A stretch of DNA of 64,000 nt from assembly GCA_040285825.1 (NCBI GenBank), contig JAUPSS010000007.1, positions 2,206,689 to 2,270,688 on the forward strand, given 5' to 3'. The notes beneath the pieces were generated by a model. The model was given only the letters and a program-made list of their open reading frames with translations. It ran no database searches and was not told the DNA's origin. Positions 1-10,595 of the stretch are shown here, in pieces. How positions within the stretch are numbered: position 1 is the first letter of the stretch; each line of letters starts with the position of its first letter. This DNA comes from Eukaryota sp. TZLM1-RC. Taxonomy: Eukaryota > Metamonada: BaSk clade. The translations under genes and the position numbers were made by a program.

Positions 1-274
1 CAGTGGTGATGTAGCTTCAACATCGAGGGTAAAGACAGAATCTGACTTCCACCAAGAACACGGAGTACAAGATGCAGAGTGGATTCCTTTTGAATATTGT
101 AATCTTGTAGAATGTGATCATCTTGCAGTTGTTTTCCTTCAAATATGAGACGTTGTAGATTCACAGGAATTCCTGCCTTTTCTTCGACTTTAGACTTTGC
201 CGTCTCAGTGGTATCAAATTCTTCAACATCTAGGGTGATTGTCTTGCCAGTGATGGACTTACAAAAATTTGCAT
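1..274 (-). CDS. divergent ubiquitin, probably polyubiquitin (runs off window edge)
   Basis: Reading leftward from the ATG at 274, the product starts [18 protein letters not shown] and runs to LVLRVLGG, the 76-residue ubiquitin fold with its C-terminal Gly-Gly. All seven lysines of ubiquitin (K6, K11, K27, K29, K33, K48, K63) and the Ile44 patch are in place, but many other residues differ, which is unusual for such a conserved protein. Arg74 is Leu, next to the conjugating glycines. After Gly-Gly the frame leads into an unrelated-looking tail; a second ubiquitin-like stretch ([10 protein letters not shown]) appears in another frame, so a second repeat unit is probably present but frameshifted, or the sequence carries an indel. 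The rest lies outside the window. It could be a functional divergent ubiquitin, a ubiquitin-like modifier or a decaying copy. Confidence 0.8.
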
Positions 275-784
275 CATTGAGAATTTGAAATTTTGATGCA
301 AATTCAACTAACACAGATAAATAAAGGTATCAGGGATATCCTTATTATCAACACTAGATATCTTCATCAATTGGAAGTCAAAGTGGTGTTGATACGATCT
401 AGAGTATATATCACCGAAGCTAATCACACCGAAATTGCAACAAGTCTATCACATTCTGCACCAGAGAAAACATCATCTACGTTCAGGGCGGGGGTAGCCT
501 GTGTGGGAATGCAAAATTAATAACAGCAGAGTTATATCCACTAAAACAAAGACTCCTAAAACTAGAAGAAAAATAATCCTACTATACAATTCTCATGAAT
601 ACAATTTGTTCAATGAAGGTTAACTGATGATGCCTGTGAATCTCATACGCTCTGTTCACGTCTTGCTACTTCATTTTCATTATTTCATTAAATACCCTGT
701 TCTCCATTGCTTTACGTTTATTGTTTTGTTTTACGTTTAATATTTTGTTTTTGGGAAAAATGGATTATGTTTTTTATTCATCTT
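275..784. other. intergenic, nothing recognised
   Basis: AT-rich spacer between the ubiquitin start and the 3' end of a LINE copy. A 70-odd-codon open frame near 300-520 has no recognisable features and is not called. Confidence 0.5.
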
Positions 785-2665
785 GCACACTTAATTAAAT
801 TAACTCATAACTAATGGGACGAAATTCATTGAACCAAGATTTTCTCTACAAACTCTTGATCTGCTTGCTGTCTAGCTAAAGTTTCTCTTATTCGATTGAA
901 AACCGAGGTAATCTATTAATAATGGCAAATTGAATTCGAGAGCGCTTTAAAAAAATATCAAATTTTTTCATTGTTTTTTCTTGAACCAATTTTTGGAAAT
1001 CATTCAAAAAAGTTACTGCTTCTACTGATAGTCTTTTGTTTATCGAAAATGGGAAAGCAATAAAACAAGTGGTCTATTTCTATCAGCATTAGCTTCTTCG
1101 ATATCTTTGTCATATTTTCTATGTTTTTCTTTAGCTTAAAATTCAAGAGCACTTACAGGATTAAGTTTTCTTCTTTGAACCAAAGTGTCATTTGCAACAT
1201 TACATGAGACAAAGTCAACAATAGCTTCCGACTTATCCATCCAATCACAGTATACATCACCTCTATCATCAGAACCAAAATTATTTAGAGACAGTGTTTC
1301 CTTCAGGAGAGGCTCTTTGATGCACGATATTCTTGCAGTTTGTGCCATATTGAAAACAGTGTCTCTAACAGCATCATGTAATGACGAACGAAAAGTCCTC
1401 AATTTCGAACAATTTAGAGCATGGCGTAAAGTGTGATGAGGTGAATTAGAACAAATACATTTTTCTTATGATAATAATTGATTAATGGGGAAATTCAAAT
1501 ATAATTTCATTTTTTGTTACAAATACTTCATTAGTAGCACACAGTCCAAATTTTCGTGGTACAATGGTTACAAACAATGAAGAATCTGATGACTTGCTTT
1601 CACAAACACCCATTTTCCAATAACAATGAGTGAAGATTTTGATTTAATACGGACGAGCTGCATATATTATTATAAAGATCTTTTTCATACATTCCAGTCA
1701 ATCGTTTCTGTAATGTTCGAAGAGTGTATTTTAAATTTAGAAAATTCTTTTCCGGAATATTGTCATTGAATGATTGGGGAAAGCATCGACCTTATTTTTC
1801 TACATCAATTTTTGAAATTTTTTCATTTAATGCAAAAACAGTGGAACTTTGCGATGTCATTAAATATTCCCCATCGGCAAATCTTTCAGAAAACTCAAAT
1901 ATTGCATTTCTGCATCCACCGATTGAAGCACATGAAGTAGCAAAAGAGGCCTTTGTCTAACCTAAACCGCCATAATGTGGACTAAGATAAGCATGATCAG
2001 GAATTTGGAACATTTTACATCCCATCATTTGGTCAATTTTTTCGGAAATTGAGTTCAACTTATCAAACAATTCTTTGGTAACTTCATCATTATTTCCAAA
2101 AAACGAACCCAAATGACGAATAGCATTAATTGAATATAATTTGGCTTGTATTTCAATACCATCAACTATTATAGAAACTGGAGAATTCGAAAGTAAAACA
2201 CTTTTAACTAAGTTAAGTCGGAGGCCAATTTTGTTAAATAATTCTGTAAAACATTCAGTTGCTTTTATTCACAATCTTTAAGTCACCTGTAAGAACAACG
2301 TCATCCATATAGGCAATCATTTTTAGTGAAGGAAACATCTCTTGAATTTGCAGTAAAACAGGATGAATGGACAAACAAAGCAAAAGAGGTCCTAACGGAT
2401 CTCCTTGCTTTACACCACTTGATGATTTCAAAATGGAATCACCAAAATGCAAATTAGAATTTGAGCTATATGTGTGAAAATAATGCATTAATTCTGGCAA
2501 ATAATGTAACAAAGCACCATGAATACTGCAACAACTAATTGAATTGAATGCATTGATAAAATCCAACGACACACAAACATTGGATTCATTTTGATGAAAT
2601 AAAACATCTGTAGCAAATACTGCTGAAGAAACTCCATCTGTGGTATGAAGAACTAACCGGAGATG
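785..2665 (-). mobile_element. decayed LINE (non-LTR retrotransposon), copy 1
   Basis: On the minus strand this reads from reverse-transcriptase palm motifs to a C-terminal nuclease-like region. Visible in order are TDGVSSAVFATDVLFHQ and LDFINAFNS (motif A region), VKQGDPLGPLL, the catalytic YMDD at about 2300, and near 1400-1136 the block RGDVYCDWMDKSEAIVDF, matching the endonuclease-like block of the other LINE copies here (R-x-D then V-D-x-x-S). The 5' end is missing and there are several stops and frame changes. The 3' end near 785-750 reads AATAAA on the minus strand and matches the 3' end of the copy at 40.2 kb almost base for base. The frame is broken, so no protein is expected. Confidence 0.8.
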
Positions 2666-2807
2666 GATTATTTAGATGATGAGCTATAAGTTTTTTTTTA
2701 TTTTTTTTACCTTTAAATGTTTTCAATTTGAAACGCATCTATAAGTTGTTTATATAAAAATCAATAAGATGACACCGGATTTTTGACAGCTAATTCATTC
2801 AATGTAG

Positions 2808-2879
2808 TCTCTCATAGTGTAATGGCTAGCACGCCAGACTTTGAATCTGGCAATCTGAGTTCGATTCTCAGTGAGAGAA
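2808..2879 (+). tRNA. tRNA-Gln (anticodon UUG)
   Basis: A 72-base cloverleaf: acceptor TCTCTCA pairs perfectly with TGAGAGA at 2872-2878; D arm with TAGTGTAATGG (A box); anticodon stem CCAGA/TCTGG around loop CTTTGAA, giving anticodon TTG for CAA glutamine codons; T arm CTGAG/CTCAG around TTCGATT (B box). The discriminator is A at 2879 and CCA is not encoded. The first pair is U1-A72, as in bacterial tRNA-Gln, where most nuclear tRNA-Gln genes begin with G. No intron. Confidence 0.95.
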
Positions 2880-2885
2880 ATTGTG

Positions 2886-2894
2886 TTTTTTTTT
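2886..2894 (+). terminator. RNA polymerase III terminator of tRNA-Gln
   Basis: A run of nine T begins seven bases after the discriminator base, the usual Pol III stop signal. Confidence 0.8.
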
Positions 2895-3216
2895 CTTCAT
2901 CAATATTGCTAAAAGTAAACAACGCGAACTTGTTAAATGGAACGGTGATTAGAAGGAAAAACACTCAATATTTCCAACTTTTCAGCAATGTTTCAATTTT
3001 TGTGGCAGCTTTTCAGTTTAGTGGTAGCTGTTTAGCTTCAAACTCACAAGTGAAGGATCCGGAATTTCCTGCATAAAAAACATTTAAAAATCAACTGGAG
3101 GTAGGGATTTTGCAACTGAAATGCTTCTCATGTATCCTAATTGTGAAGGTTCCTGACGCCCATCAGCTCTAAAAATGAAAGCAAAACCTGTGACTTATCA
3201 ATTGATTCAACACACG

Positions 3217-3406
3217 TGATGCCTGTGGGCTAGAGTCGGACATATGTATGAACAGATAGTAATTTTATTACGACGGGAAATGAGCTATGGTGAATTTCAA
3301 TACCATCACTAGTGAGGTCTCCATGGATAAACAATGAACATTAAGCTAATATACAAGAATAAATAGATAAGTCTATCTACACTCTAGAATAGTGTAAAGA
3401 CTAACA
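3217..3406 (-). repeat. 3' LTR of element A
   Basis: Matches 6910-7103 nearly throughout. On the minus strand it begins TGTTAGTCTTTACAC and ends GCATCA. The end contains the ATG and first codons of gag, as in the 5' LTR. Confidence 0.9.
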
Positions 3407-4856
3407 CTACTTCTTCCCCTCCTTTCGTCGACGGTCTTTTCTGGCTCTTCTACGAGGTTGTTTGCAAGTAGGTTGCCCAGCAGAAGGTGGTGACTTGTTG
3501 GCCTGGAGGAAGGCTTGATAGGCCTTTGTGTTCTTAATGCGGTCGACAGGCTCAGTGCCTCGTACATCTCCAGCGTATACGACTTGACACTCGTCACCAT
3601 CCTGGCTGAGAACTTCTAATAAAAGATGTTCCTCAGTATCACCTGAGGCCACGATACGATGAAACTTGTCATCAGTGGGCTTATCAGAATGGTATGAATT
3701 GCATTGTGAAATGCTAGCCTTAGATTCGACACCTGTGATTAAATTCTGATTTACTAGGTTTGTCGATGACCAGATATGGGCCCAGATAATTCCCATGTAA
3801 TTGGGAGTTACTAGATGATTTGAGGATTAAACATCCAACTTCGAATAGCAGGTTACTCGTGCTTGGCTTCTCCTCTGGCGATTTCGATGTTTCGGTGATT
3901 TCTGCCTTTTCTTGTTTTTCTTTCAATCGATTAAATTTAGATTGGATATCCAGAATGAAAGGAACCTCAGTGGTAGCCTTTTCGATGGTGGAGAAAATTG
4001 ATAAGGGGTCAGCTCTGGGACTGACGTCTGACCCAAACATAAGCTCGAATGGACTGAAATCTGTGACAGAGCTCTTAGACGAATTCGTTAAGGGTTGTGC
4101 GTAAGGTATGTATTCTGACCAGTTGTCATAGGCGTTAAAATCGATTAGGAGCTTCCTAAGATTTTGTCAAATGACTCTATGACGTCGTTCAACTAGGCCA
4201 TTTGATTGAATGAAATTTGGAATACTGTTCGTCACGTTGATAGACAGGAATTCGCACAGTGATTTAAACACGTTGTTGGCGAATTCTGGGCCGTTGTCAC
4301 TGTGAATGCTGTAGGGTATACCAAAGACTGCACACACACTCCAAATCAAAGCGTCGGCTGTCAGCATTGCGTTTAATTCTTTGAGGGGCACGAGGATTGT
4401 ATACCGAGTGAAACTGTCCACGAAAACTAAGATGTATTTATTGGCCTCTTGATCTGGAGGAAGAGGACCAATGGTATCCACGTTCAATCTCGCGAAGGGT
4501 TTGTCAGCCCAGAGAGATCCGGTGGAAGGAGTGATAGATTTGGGGACAGGTGCCGTTTTCTGACATGATGAACAAGAACGCACGTGGTTCTTCATATCAT
4601 CAGTCATACTGGGCCAGTAGTAGTCGCTAGAGGATAGCCTGCGTAAACTCTCAGACATACTAGGATGACCACCTGATACATAACCGTGTATGATCAAGAG
4701 CGTGTCGTTGATGAGTGATGACGGGATGATGATCTTGCCTGATTCGTTGACGTAGAGATCAAGATGATTGACGGAACAGTTATTAAATGAACGTTCGTGA
4801 GCTGCAACAGCTTGTCTTTGCTCTGAACGGATTCTACTCAACCATGGATCGAACAT
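3407..4856 (-). pseudogene. integrase and chromodomain-like tail of element A
   Basis: The first frame (4856-4167) holds the integrase zinc-binding HHCC region, ending CSSCQKTAPVPK, then the catalytic core: first Asp in NVDTIGPLPPDQ, second in IHSDNGPEFANN, and the Glu in SNGLVERRHR, so all three catalytic acids survive. A frame change follows; 4040-3720 continues with MFGSDVSPRADP, and 3796-3407 carries EEHLLLEVLSQDGDECQVVY, aligning with the chromodomain-like stretch of element B, before a Lys/Arg-rich end. The last stop abuts the 3' LTR. At least two frame changes make it nonfunctional. Confidence 0.85.
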
Positions 4857-4943
4857 GGGGATTGCAGATGCACTTTTCTTTTCGAAATGAGGATTTTGTG
4901 TGTATCCCGAAGGTCGTCAGGGCCTGGAAGAGCAGAGTCGAAA

Positions 4944-5880
4944 TTAAATTAGAGATAAGAACTCAAATACATCAGAGATCTTTGGAAGGTTTGGAGCGAT
5001 AGGGATAGTGTTCGCATTGACTCCATTCGGACCACTGAAGTCGCCTGTAAGACGTGGTTTCCGATGATCAGGATAAACTACAAGGACAACTGGGGAGCTG
5101 AATCTACCGTTGGATTCTGTGGCCAACCCAGATTCGATCAACTCATCGAAGATTTGGTTGGCGATTTTGAGTCGTTCAGGGTTTAACCTGCGAGGTGGAC
5201 GATAAACAACAGTGTCTTCATCGTAGAAATCGATGTCCATGAGGTTACAGTCGATGCCGTCTTCATGGGGTTTCAACGTGAAAACATCTTTGAACTCTTC
5301 GAGAGTTGCGAGAAGCTGTTGATTTTCTGATTGATTGTTGAGCTTTATTTGACAACTTGACGAGTTGACGTGATCTTCGAATGTTTTTGACACCTTAAAA
5401 TCAGATGTCTGTGAAATTCTGTGGTCAAACTCAGATTCAGGTAACATTAGTGTTCTGTGAAGCTCGTCGAGATGAATGTATACCCTGTCGTTGTTCATGA
5501 GGCCGAGTTCATATAGAATGTCAATTCCTATAATTGAAATGTTGTTGCCTGGAACGATTGGTAACGATTTGGTAAGATGCACAACTTTGGCAATGCTACC
5601 GACATTGAAGGATAGGATTCCTTTGGCATTGCCGTCGGAGTTTGATGGTTCTCCGTTAACACCAATGAATTTGACAGATTCAGAGTAGTGTTCCATCTTG
5701 CATTTTGTGCATAGGTCTCTTGAGATGACAGATATGGATGCTCCACTATCAATAAGACCAGATACCTCTATGTTATCAATCTGCAACCAGAGTTCTATAA
5801 ACTTGGGACAATTAATAGATTTATTGGCACAAACAGAAGACAAACTAAAAATTCTATTGATACTCGAAGATTCAGGGTAG
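4944..5880 (-). pseudogene. protease plus start of reverse transcriptase of element A
   Basis: An aspartic protease is visible as VSGLIDSGASISVISRDLC, with intact D-S-G. It leads into the beginning of a Ty3-type reverse transcriptase, with RPPRRLNPERLK and YPDHRKPRLTGDFS. The frame ends after ISDVFEFLSLI, just where element B continues into the polymerase palm. The YxDD palm, RNase H and the linker to integrase, about 500 codons in element B, are absent. The next recognisable sequence is the integrase N-terminus about 90 bases further on. This is an internal deletion, not a window effect. Confidence 0.85.
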
Positions 5881-6936
5881 GATGTGCTCAAAGCATTTGA
5901 GAGGCGTTTGGAGGGATTTCGAGTGATTGTAGGAAAACAGCGAGAGGGGCTGTCCCTGATTTTTGGTGGTGGACTCGGATGTTGTTTTAGGCATGCTAAG
6001 AGAGTCGAAACCCACCGCGTTAGATGGGAGAAGGATGGGAGGAGAAGTGTCGAGATCCGAAACGGACAAATCTCCAGAGAGGGGTTTGGGGATGGAGGGA
6101 TCAGGAGAGAGAACTTGACTCCTAGGTACCCAGAAAACGCATGGGTTACCTTCTTCATCCTCACCATGAACAGCTACTTTCTCTTGACGAGAAGGTATTG
6201 GAGTGGTTTCGGGATTAGCTGGGAGACTTCTGAGAGTAGGAGGGTTATCCAACGAGTTCCATACTCTCGAGAGCTCCTGACCTTAAGCACTACAAGCAGC
6301 GAAAACTTGGCCTGGATTATGTTCGACTGCTGATTCTCTATCCAAACGGAATAGATAGAAATCCATAAGACAATCCGGATCTGGATGAGTCAATGGATCA
6401 TAGGGTTGGGGCATCAGCGAGAACTTAAAGTTGTCTCCATCCTCTTCAACCGAAGGAATTCGAGGAGGAGACTCGTTTAGGAACATCTGAATCATGAACT
6501 GCTCAAAGTGGTCCTTAGGAGCACGAGTAGCAAGTTCTGCCTTTAAGGCGACTAGATCCAGGAAGTCCCATAGTTCTAAATCCCTACGGAATTTTTCCAA
6601 GGTATACTGCCACTTGGATTGAGTAGGAGTAGATACCTTGGGAGAGGGTGAGGAGGGACGAACCTGACCAGTAAAATCTTTCGACTCCTTGGAAGCCGTA
6701 GAGGTAGACTTCTCTTTCGAGGTGTCTGCGTTGGCTTTTTCGGGAGAAGAAGAATCCTTGGCAGGAGTTGGAGGGTCCCCCTCTGAATCCTGAGGATTGT
6801 TGGCGAGATGGGAGTCGGAATCCCTACGGCCGAGATTGGTTTCACTCGAAGGTGAGGCTGCATCCAGAGAAGCCTGTTGTTCGTTAGCCGAAGAACGGCC
6901 AATAATTATTGATGCCTGTGGGCTAGAGTCAGACAT
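5872..6936 (-). pseudogene. gag region of element A
   Basis: The ATG at 6936 lies inside the 5' LTR. The product starts MSDSSPQASIIIG and is rich in Ser, Pro, Glu and Asp, followed by a more structured stretch (KWQYTLEKFRRDLELWDF). A TAA near 6283 interrupts the frame, which resumes in the same phase to 5872. No CCHC knuckle is visible. The start aligns with the gag starts of elements B and C (S-I-x-I-G), which identifies it. Protease is in a different phase downstream. Confidence 0.7.
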
Positions 6937-7103
6937 ATGTATGAACAGGTAGTAATTTTATCACGACGGGAAATGAGCTATGGTGAATTTCAATACCATC
7001 ACTCACTAGTGAGGTCTCCATGAATAAACAATGAACATCAAGCTAATATACAAGAATAAATAGATAAGTCTATCTACACTCTAGAATAGTGTAAAGACTA
7101 ACA
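6910..7103 (-). repeat. 5' LTR of element A
   Basis: 194 bases, TGTTAG to CATCA on the minus strand. Its last 27 bases are the first nine gag codons. It is followed by ATAATTATTGG, the position of the primer-binding site. Confidence 0.9.
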
Positions 7104-8348
7104 AACGAATATTTAAAGTATATCATACCAAGTTTCATTGAGCGAAAGGTTTGATACAAAGAAAGTTTTATTGTTGAACTGACAGCATAATCGCCATTAC
7201 TAATCTATTTATTGATTCAACAGAGATTAGAAAATCAATTGCTTGAAAGAAAGGTGGGAAAAAGAGAGAATGATGCGGAATTTGACGGGTGATATGGGTT
7301 TTGTGTATCACTAGTTCCAAAATATGAAGCACCATTTCCCCCTTCATTCTGGAAAAACCAAGCCATCCATTCATTAAAAACACATCTTCAAGAAAACAAC
7401 GCCGAAATTGTGCTGATGATGTGCTAAGTCAATTGAACATGTAAGGAGTCACATGAAGGTCAATCAAAGCACCATGGATTTTACATTGGACAGCTCATTT
7501 ATGATCATTGTGCAAAAAATATGTTTTTGGCTAATAAAGGGCTAATAAAAAGCCCATTCCTCAGCACTGAATTGAAGAATTTACCCAAATCTCAAGAACT
7601 GTTCGTAATTCAAAAATTGATATCGAAATTATTTATTTTGCAGAAACTAAATCACTAAATTAGCTTGGCCAACAGCTCAAGTTATTTAACATTGACTTTT
7701 CGTCAGCTCCCAGATGTTATGACCAGATCTTCCAAAATGAGTGTCTGTTGTTTAAAAAACCCCCTAATAAATACAAATGAATTGCTGCTTGCTTTTAATC
7801 ACTTCCTTCAGATTATGAAAATTAAAATTTAGACACAATAAAGGGGTGAAGAAAACTGAATTCTCACAATGTTTATTCCAATTGAAAGGAAAACATAATG
7901 CTTTAGCTGCATTCAGTCCAATTGTTTCTGACTGTTAACTCATTCAAAAAGGTCAATTACTCACAATGATATAGGTGACTGTATTTATGGTCTTTTGAGC
8001 TGTGTTTATCACTGGCTTGGATCCACTTTTCGATGGACTAAATTGAGGGTTCAATAGACATGGTACGATGAACAGAAGCTGATAATGGATAGAGAATGAA
8101 CTATATCTATGTCCAGGACCAGTTTAAATAGAGACATTGAGTATTTTTTAAAGTCGGAAATCCACAAAATCCAAACACGAATACTTGAATAAGGAAGGAT
8201 GTAAAAACAACAAAAACGTCCTCAGTATATACAAAAGTCAAGCAAGGTCAAGTAGACCAATATTGACAAGGACAAAAGCAATGAAACTGATGAACGAAAA
8301 ACGAAACCCGAAAATATGGATTAAATACTTTCTTTTTTTGGAAGGCAA
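7104..8348. other. intergenic, nothing recognised
   Basis: About 1.2 kb of AT-rich sequence between element A and the 3' end of the nicastrin-like gene. Short open frames on both strands have no recognisable motifs. I saw no RNA gene or repeat here. Confidence 0.5.
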
Positions 8349-10172
8349 TCAATCAATCATTTTTATCAACAAGTTCCAAGTAAAAACCCCAAATATTATC
8401 AAATAAAGACCAAGAAGATACATTGAATTTCCATCGTGAAGGTAAACCCCACTATCAGAAGGAAAAGGTGCTTTACTGACAGTATAAGCAGGATCATAAT
8501 CCACAGAGTTAAAAACCCAATCATTGGTAACATCATCACGGTCAAAACTATCAGAATAGGCAGGAAAACTAAAGACTGAAGGAGAAATCCATTTCTTCAC
8601 AATTTGTTTAACAAAGCTTACCAGACTTGAATCTTTGAAATCAAATTCACCGGGAAAAAGAGAAAAACTTTCTCCATCTAAATCAAAATTAAGGTTTTTC
8701 AACAGTGAACAAGTTTTCAAATCGGAATTCAAACATCTGAAAATATTTGAAACAAAAACACAGTCAATATTATCAACAAGTTCATCAAAGAGGGATTGGC
8801 TTAGCGTAATGTAGTTCTCATTTATCAAAAAGCTAATTACAGAAATAACAAAAGCTCTTGCTGATTTGCACAAATTTTTGTCCTTGAGCTGTTCTTTTTC
8901 GTAAGGTGAGCCCTTGAACTTGGACGTAAAATTTGCAGTAAAATCATTGATAGAAAATAGTGGGATCTCTGAAAAACTAAAAAAATCTGATGGGTCAAAA
9001 AAAGGTTGATTGAGGGAACTTCTATTGAATTCTCTGGAAAAAAAATTTAATGGACTTGGGGGAATATGCGATGAAAGTTTGGTTTTTAAATTTCTATTCT
9101 TTGAAACAATTTTCCTTGCTAAATGGTGATTATTAGAATGTAGATAAAGATTTGAATTTCCCAGCTCCACTGAACCAAAAACTCCAATTAAATTGGAAAA
9201 ATTATATGATTTAAATAATAATGATTCTCTATAGGGATCAAAACAAGACTGTTCCCAAATATTGGCCGTGTCTGAAGAATTGAATTTTTTGCATTCAAAA
9301 AACAGAGAATCATGCACAAAACTAGAAATTCCGAAATTCCCAGTAATATCTCCAGTCTCAAAGAAAAACACAATACTGATACCATGGTCAACAAGAATCT
9401 GCTTCATTGTCATTGAAATTGACCTTAAAACAGCCAAAATAACCGCTAATCTGGAGGAAACGAAACGCGAACTTTTACTGGTACCAACAAAAAATTCCCA
9501 GTCATCAATTCCAATAGTGACCATTAAAAGTTTGACCTCGTGACGTGATGTGACGTCAGCACCTACGTGTCCAAAAATAGAATTGCCCCCAATTGGGGAA
9601 CAAGTCCTGCTGCTAATACACCCTATATCTCGGGCTGTTTGGAAATCCTTGAGACTGACCACAGGCCTAGGAAGTAATGACAATTCGCTGACAGAATTAA
9701 GTAACGAAATGTAGGGAGCATCAGATGAAGGAATATAAGCAACAAGAAAAGGAAATGATGAAGTTAAAAGATTGAGACCAAAGGGGTTCCACGCTGATTC
9801 CGTGTTGTTGGAATTGGCATAAATATCAAGAGGAGAAAAGGAAGATGGTTGTTGAGGGAGGATGAGCACGGCATCAGGGGGAGATGTGAGGAGATCATCT
9901 AGAGAGAGGGTAAATAGATCTGCTGTCATGGTAGGACAAAGAGTACGAGATTTAGGATGATTTAGAGCTTGTCTAAGAGTAGTAGAATCGGTGATGAGGA
10001 TTGGTGTACAAGCGCAAGAGTTATGAGGTTCACTGCTGGAGGTGGAGCTAATAACTCTGAGTTGGGGAGCTAGATGGAGATTGCGATATAGAGCATTGTC
10101 CAGATCCTCGAAGGAAGTGACTGAAAAGCAAAAGCAGCATGTAAGAAGACTCAGAAGGAAATAGAGAGACAT
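8349..10172 (-). CDS. nicastrin-like type I membrane protein (gamma-secretase subunit candidate)
   Basis: A 607-residue product from the ATG at 10172 (MSLYFLLSLLTCCFCFSV), a clear signal peptide. The order resembles nicastrin: a cysteine-bearing N-terminal lobe, a stretch ending WNPFGLNLLTSSFPFLVA, then an aminopeptidase-like core with a beta strand and acidic loop (ISIVFFFETGDITGNFG) where nicastrin has its VFFxGExxDYIGS segment. Several N-glycosylation sequons follow, and a single membrane helix (LLGLYLIIFGVFTWNLL) lies at the very C-terminus. Nicastrin is the substrate-gating ectodomain subunit of gamma-secretase, which cleaves membrane proteins. The length is close to the usual 650-710. 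The DYIGS motif is degenerate, so similarity rests on layout and weak motifs; another M28-like membrane protein is the alternative. Confidence 0.6.
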   Translation of the reverse strand: MSLYFLLSLLTCCFCFSVTSFEDLDNALYRNLHLAPQLRVISSTSSSEPHNSCACTPILITDSTTLRQALNHPKSRTLCPTMTADLFTLSLDDLLTSPPDAVLILPQQPSSFSPLDIYANSNNTESAWNPFGLNLLTSSFPFLVAYIPSSDAPYISLLNSVSELSLLPRPVVSLKDFQTARDIGCISSRTCSPIGGNSIFGHVGADVTSRHEVKLLMVTIGIDDWEFFVGTSKSSRFVSSRLAVILAVLRSISMTMKQILVDHGISIVFFFETGDITGNFGISSFVHDSLFFECKKFNSSDTANIWEQSCFDPYRESLLFKSYNFSNLIGVFGSVELGNSNLYLHSNNHHLARKIVSKNRNLKTKLSSHIPPSPLNFFSREFNRSSLNQPFFDPSDFFSFSEIPLFSINDFTANFTSKFKGSPYEKEQLKDKNLCKSARAFVISVISFLINENYITLSQSLFDELVDNIDCVFVSNIFRCLNSDLKTCSLLKNLNFDLDGESFSLFPGEFDFKDSSLVSFVKQIVKKWISPSVFSFPAYSDSFDRDDVTNDWVFNSVDYDPAYTVSKAPFPSDSGVYLHDGNSMYLLGLYLIIFGVFTWNLLIKMID

Positions 10173-10595
10173 TGTCAAATTAGTATTTGTTGTTAAAATT
10201 TGATTGTGAATATGGAGAACTTAAGCACTATCGACCTACTGTGAATTTCTCTTATCATGCATTCCCAAGTAAAATTCACTCCTGTTTTCAACTTTCTCAA
10301 TGTCTACTCACAGGATGTAAGAGACATGTAGCGTCATTTGACAAAGACAATCATGATCCTCATCAATAAGCTACCTCACTCAAATACACCTGCTGCTTTC
10401 ACAGAATAAAGCCTCGCAACTTGATGTCTCTAAGTGAATTTACCAAATACTATTAAGGCATTTGTAGATCGGTCTCAAAAGTTTTTAAAAGAATTAAAAA
10501 TAAAATACAAGTTGTTCCAAAAAAAATTGTTTCTAGATGCTCAGGTTCCCCATTCATCTCCTCAACAGAGCTTCAGGGCAAATGTATCTTGCCGG
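10173..10595. other. intergenic, nothing recognised
   Basis: Spacer of about 420 bases between the nicastrin-like start and the C-terminal end of the TnpB/Fanzor-like remnant. No supported feature. Confidence 0.5.

Larger units (their letters stand above)
3217..7103 (-). mobile_element. LTR retrotransposon A (Ty3/gypsy, chromovirus-like), both LTRs present
   Basis: A 3.9-kb element on the minus strand bounded by LTRs of 190 and 194 bases that begin TGTTAG and end CATCA. Gene order is gag, protease, reverse transcriptase, integrase, chromodomain-like tail, as in Ty3/gypsy chromoviruses. The LTRs differ by a 4-base indel (a repeat within ATCACTCACTAG) and a few substitutions, so the insertion is not fresh. 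Most of the reverse transcriptase and all of RNase H are deleted, and the remaining frames carry stops. I see no convincing target duplication (ACACG left, AACGA right). It cannot be autonomous. Confidence 0.9.
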
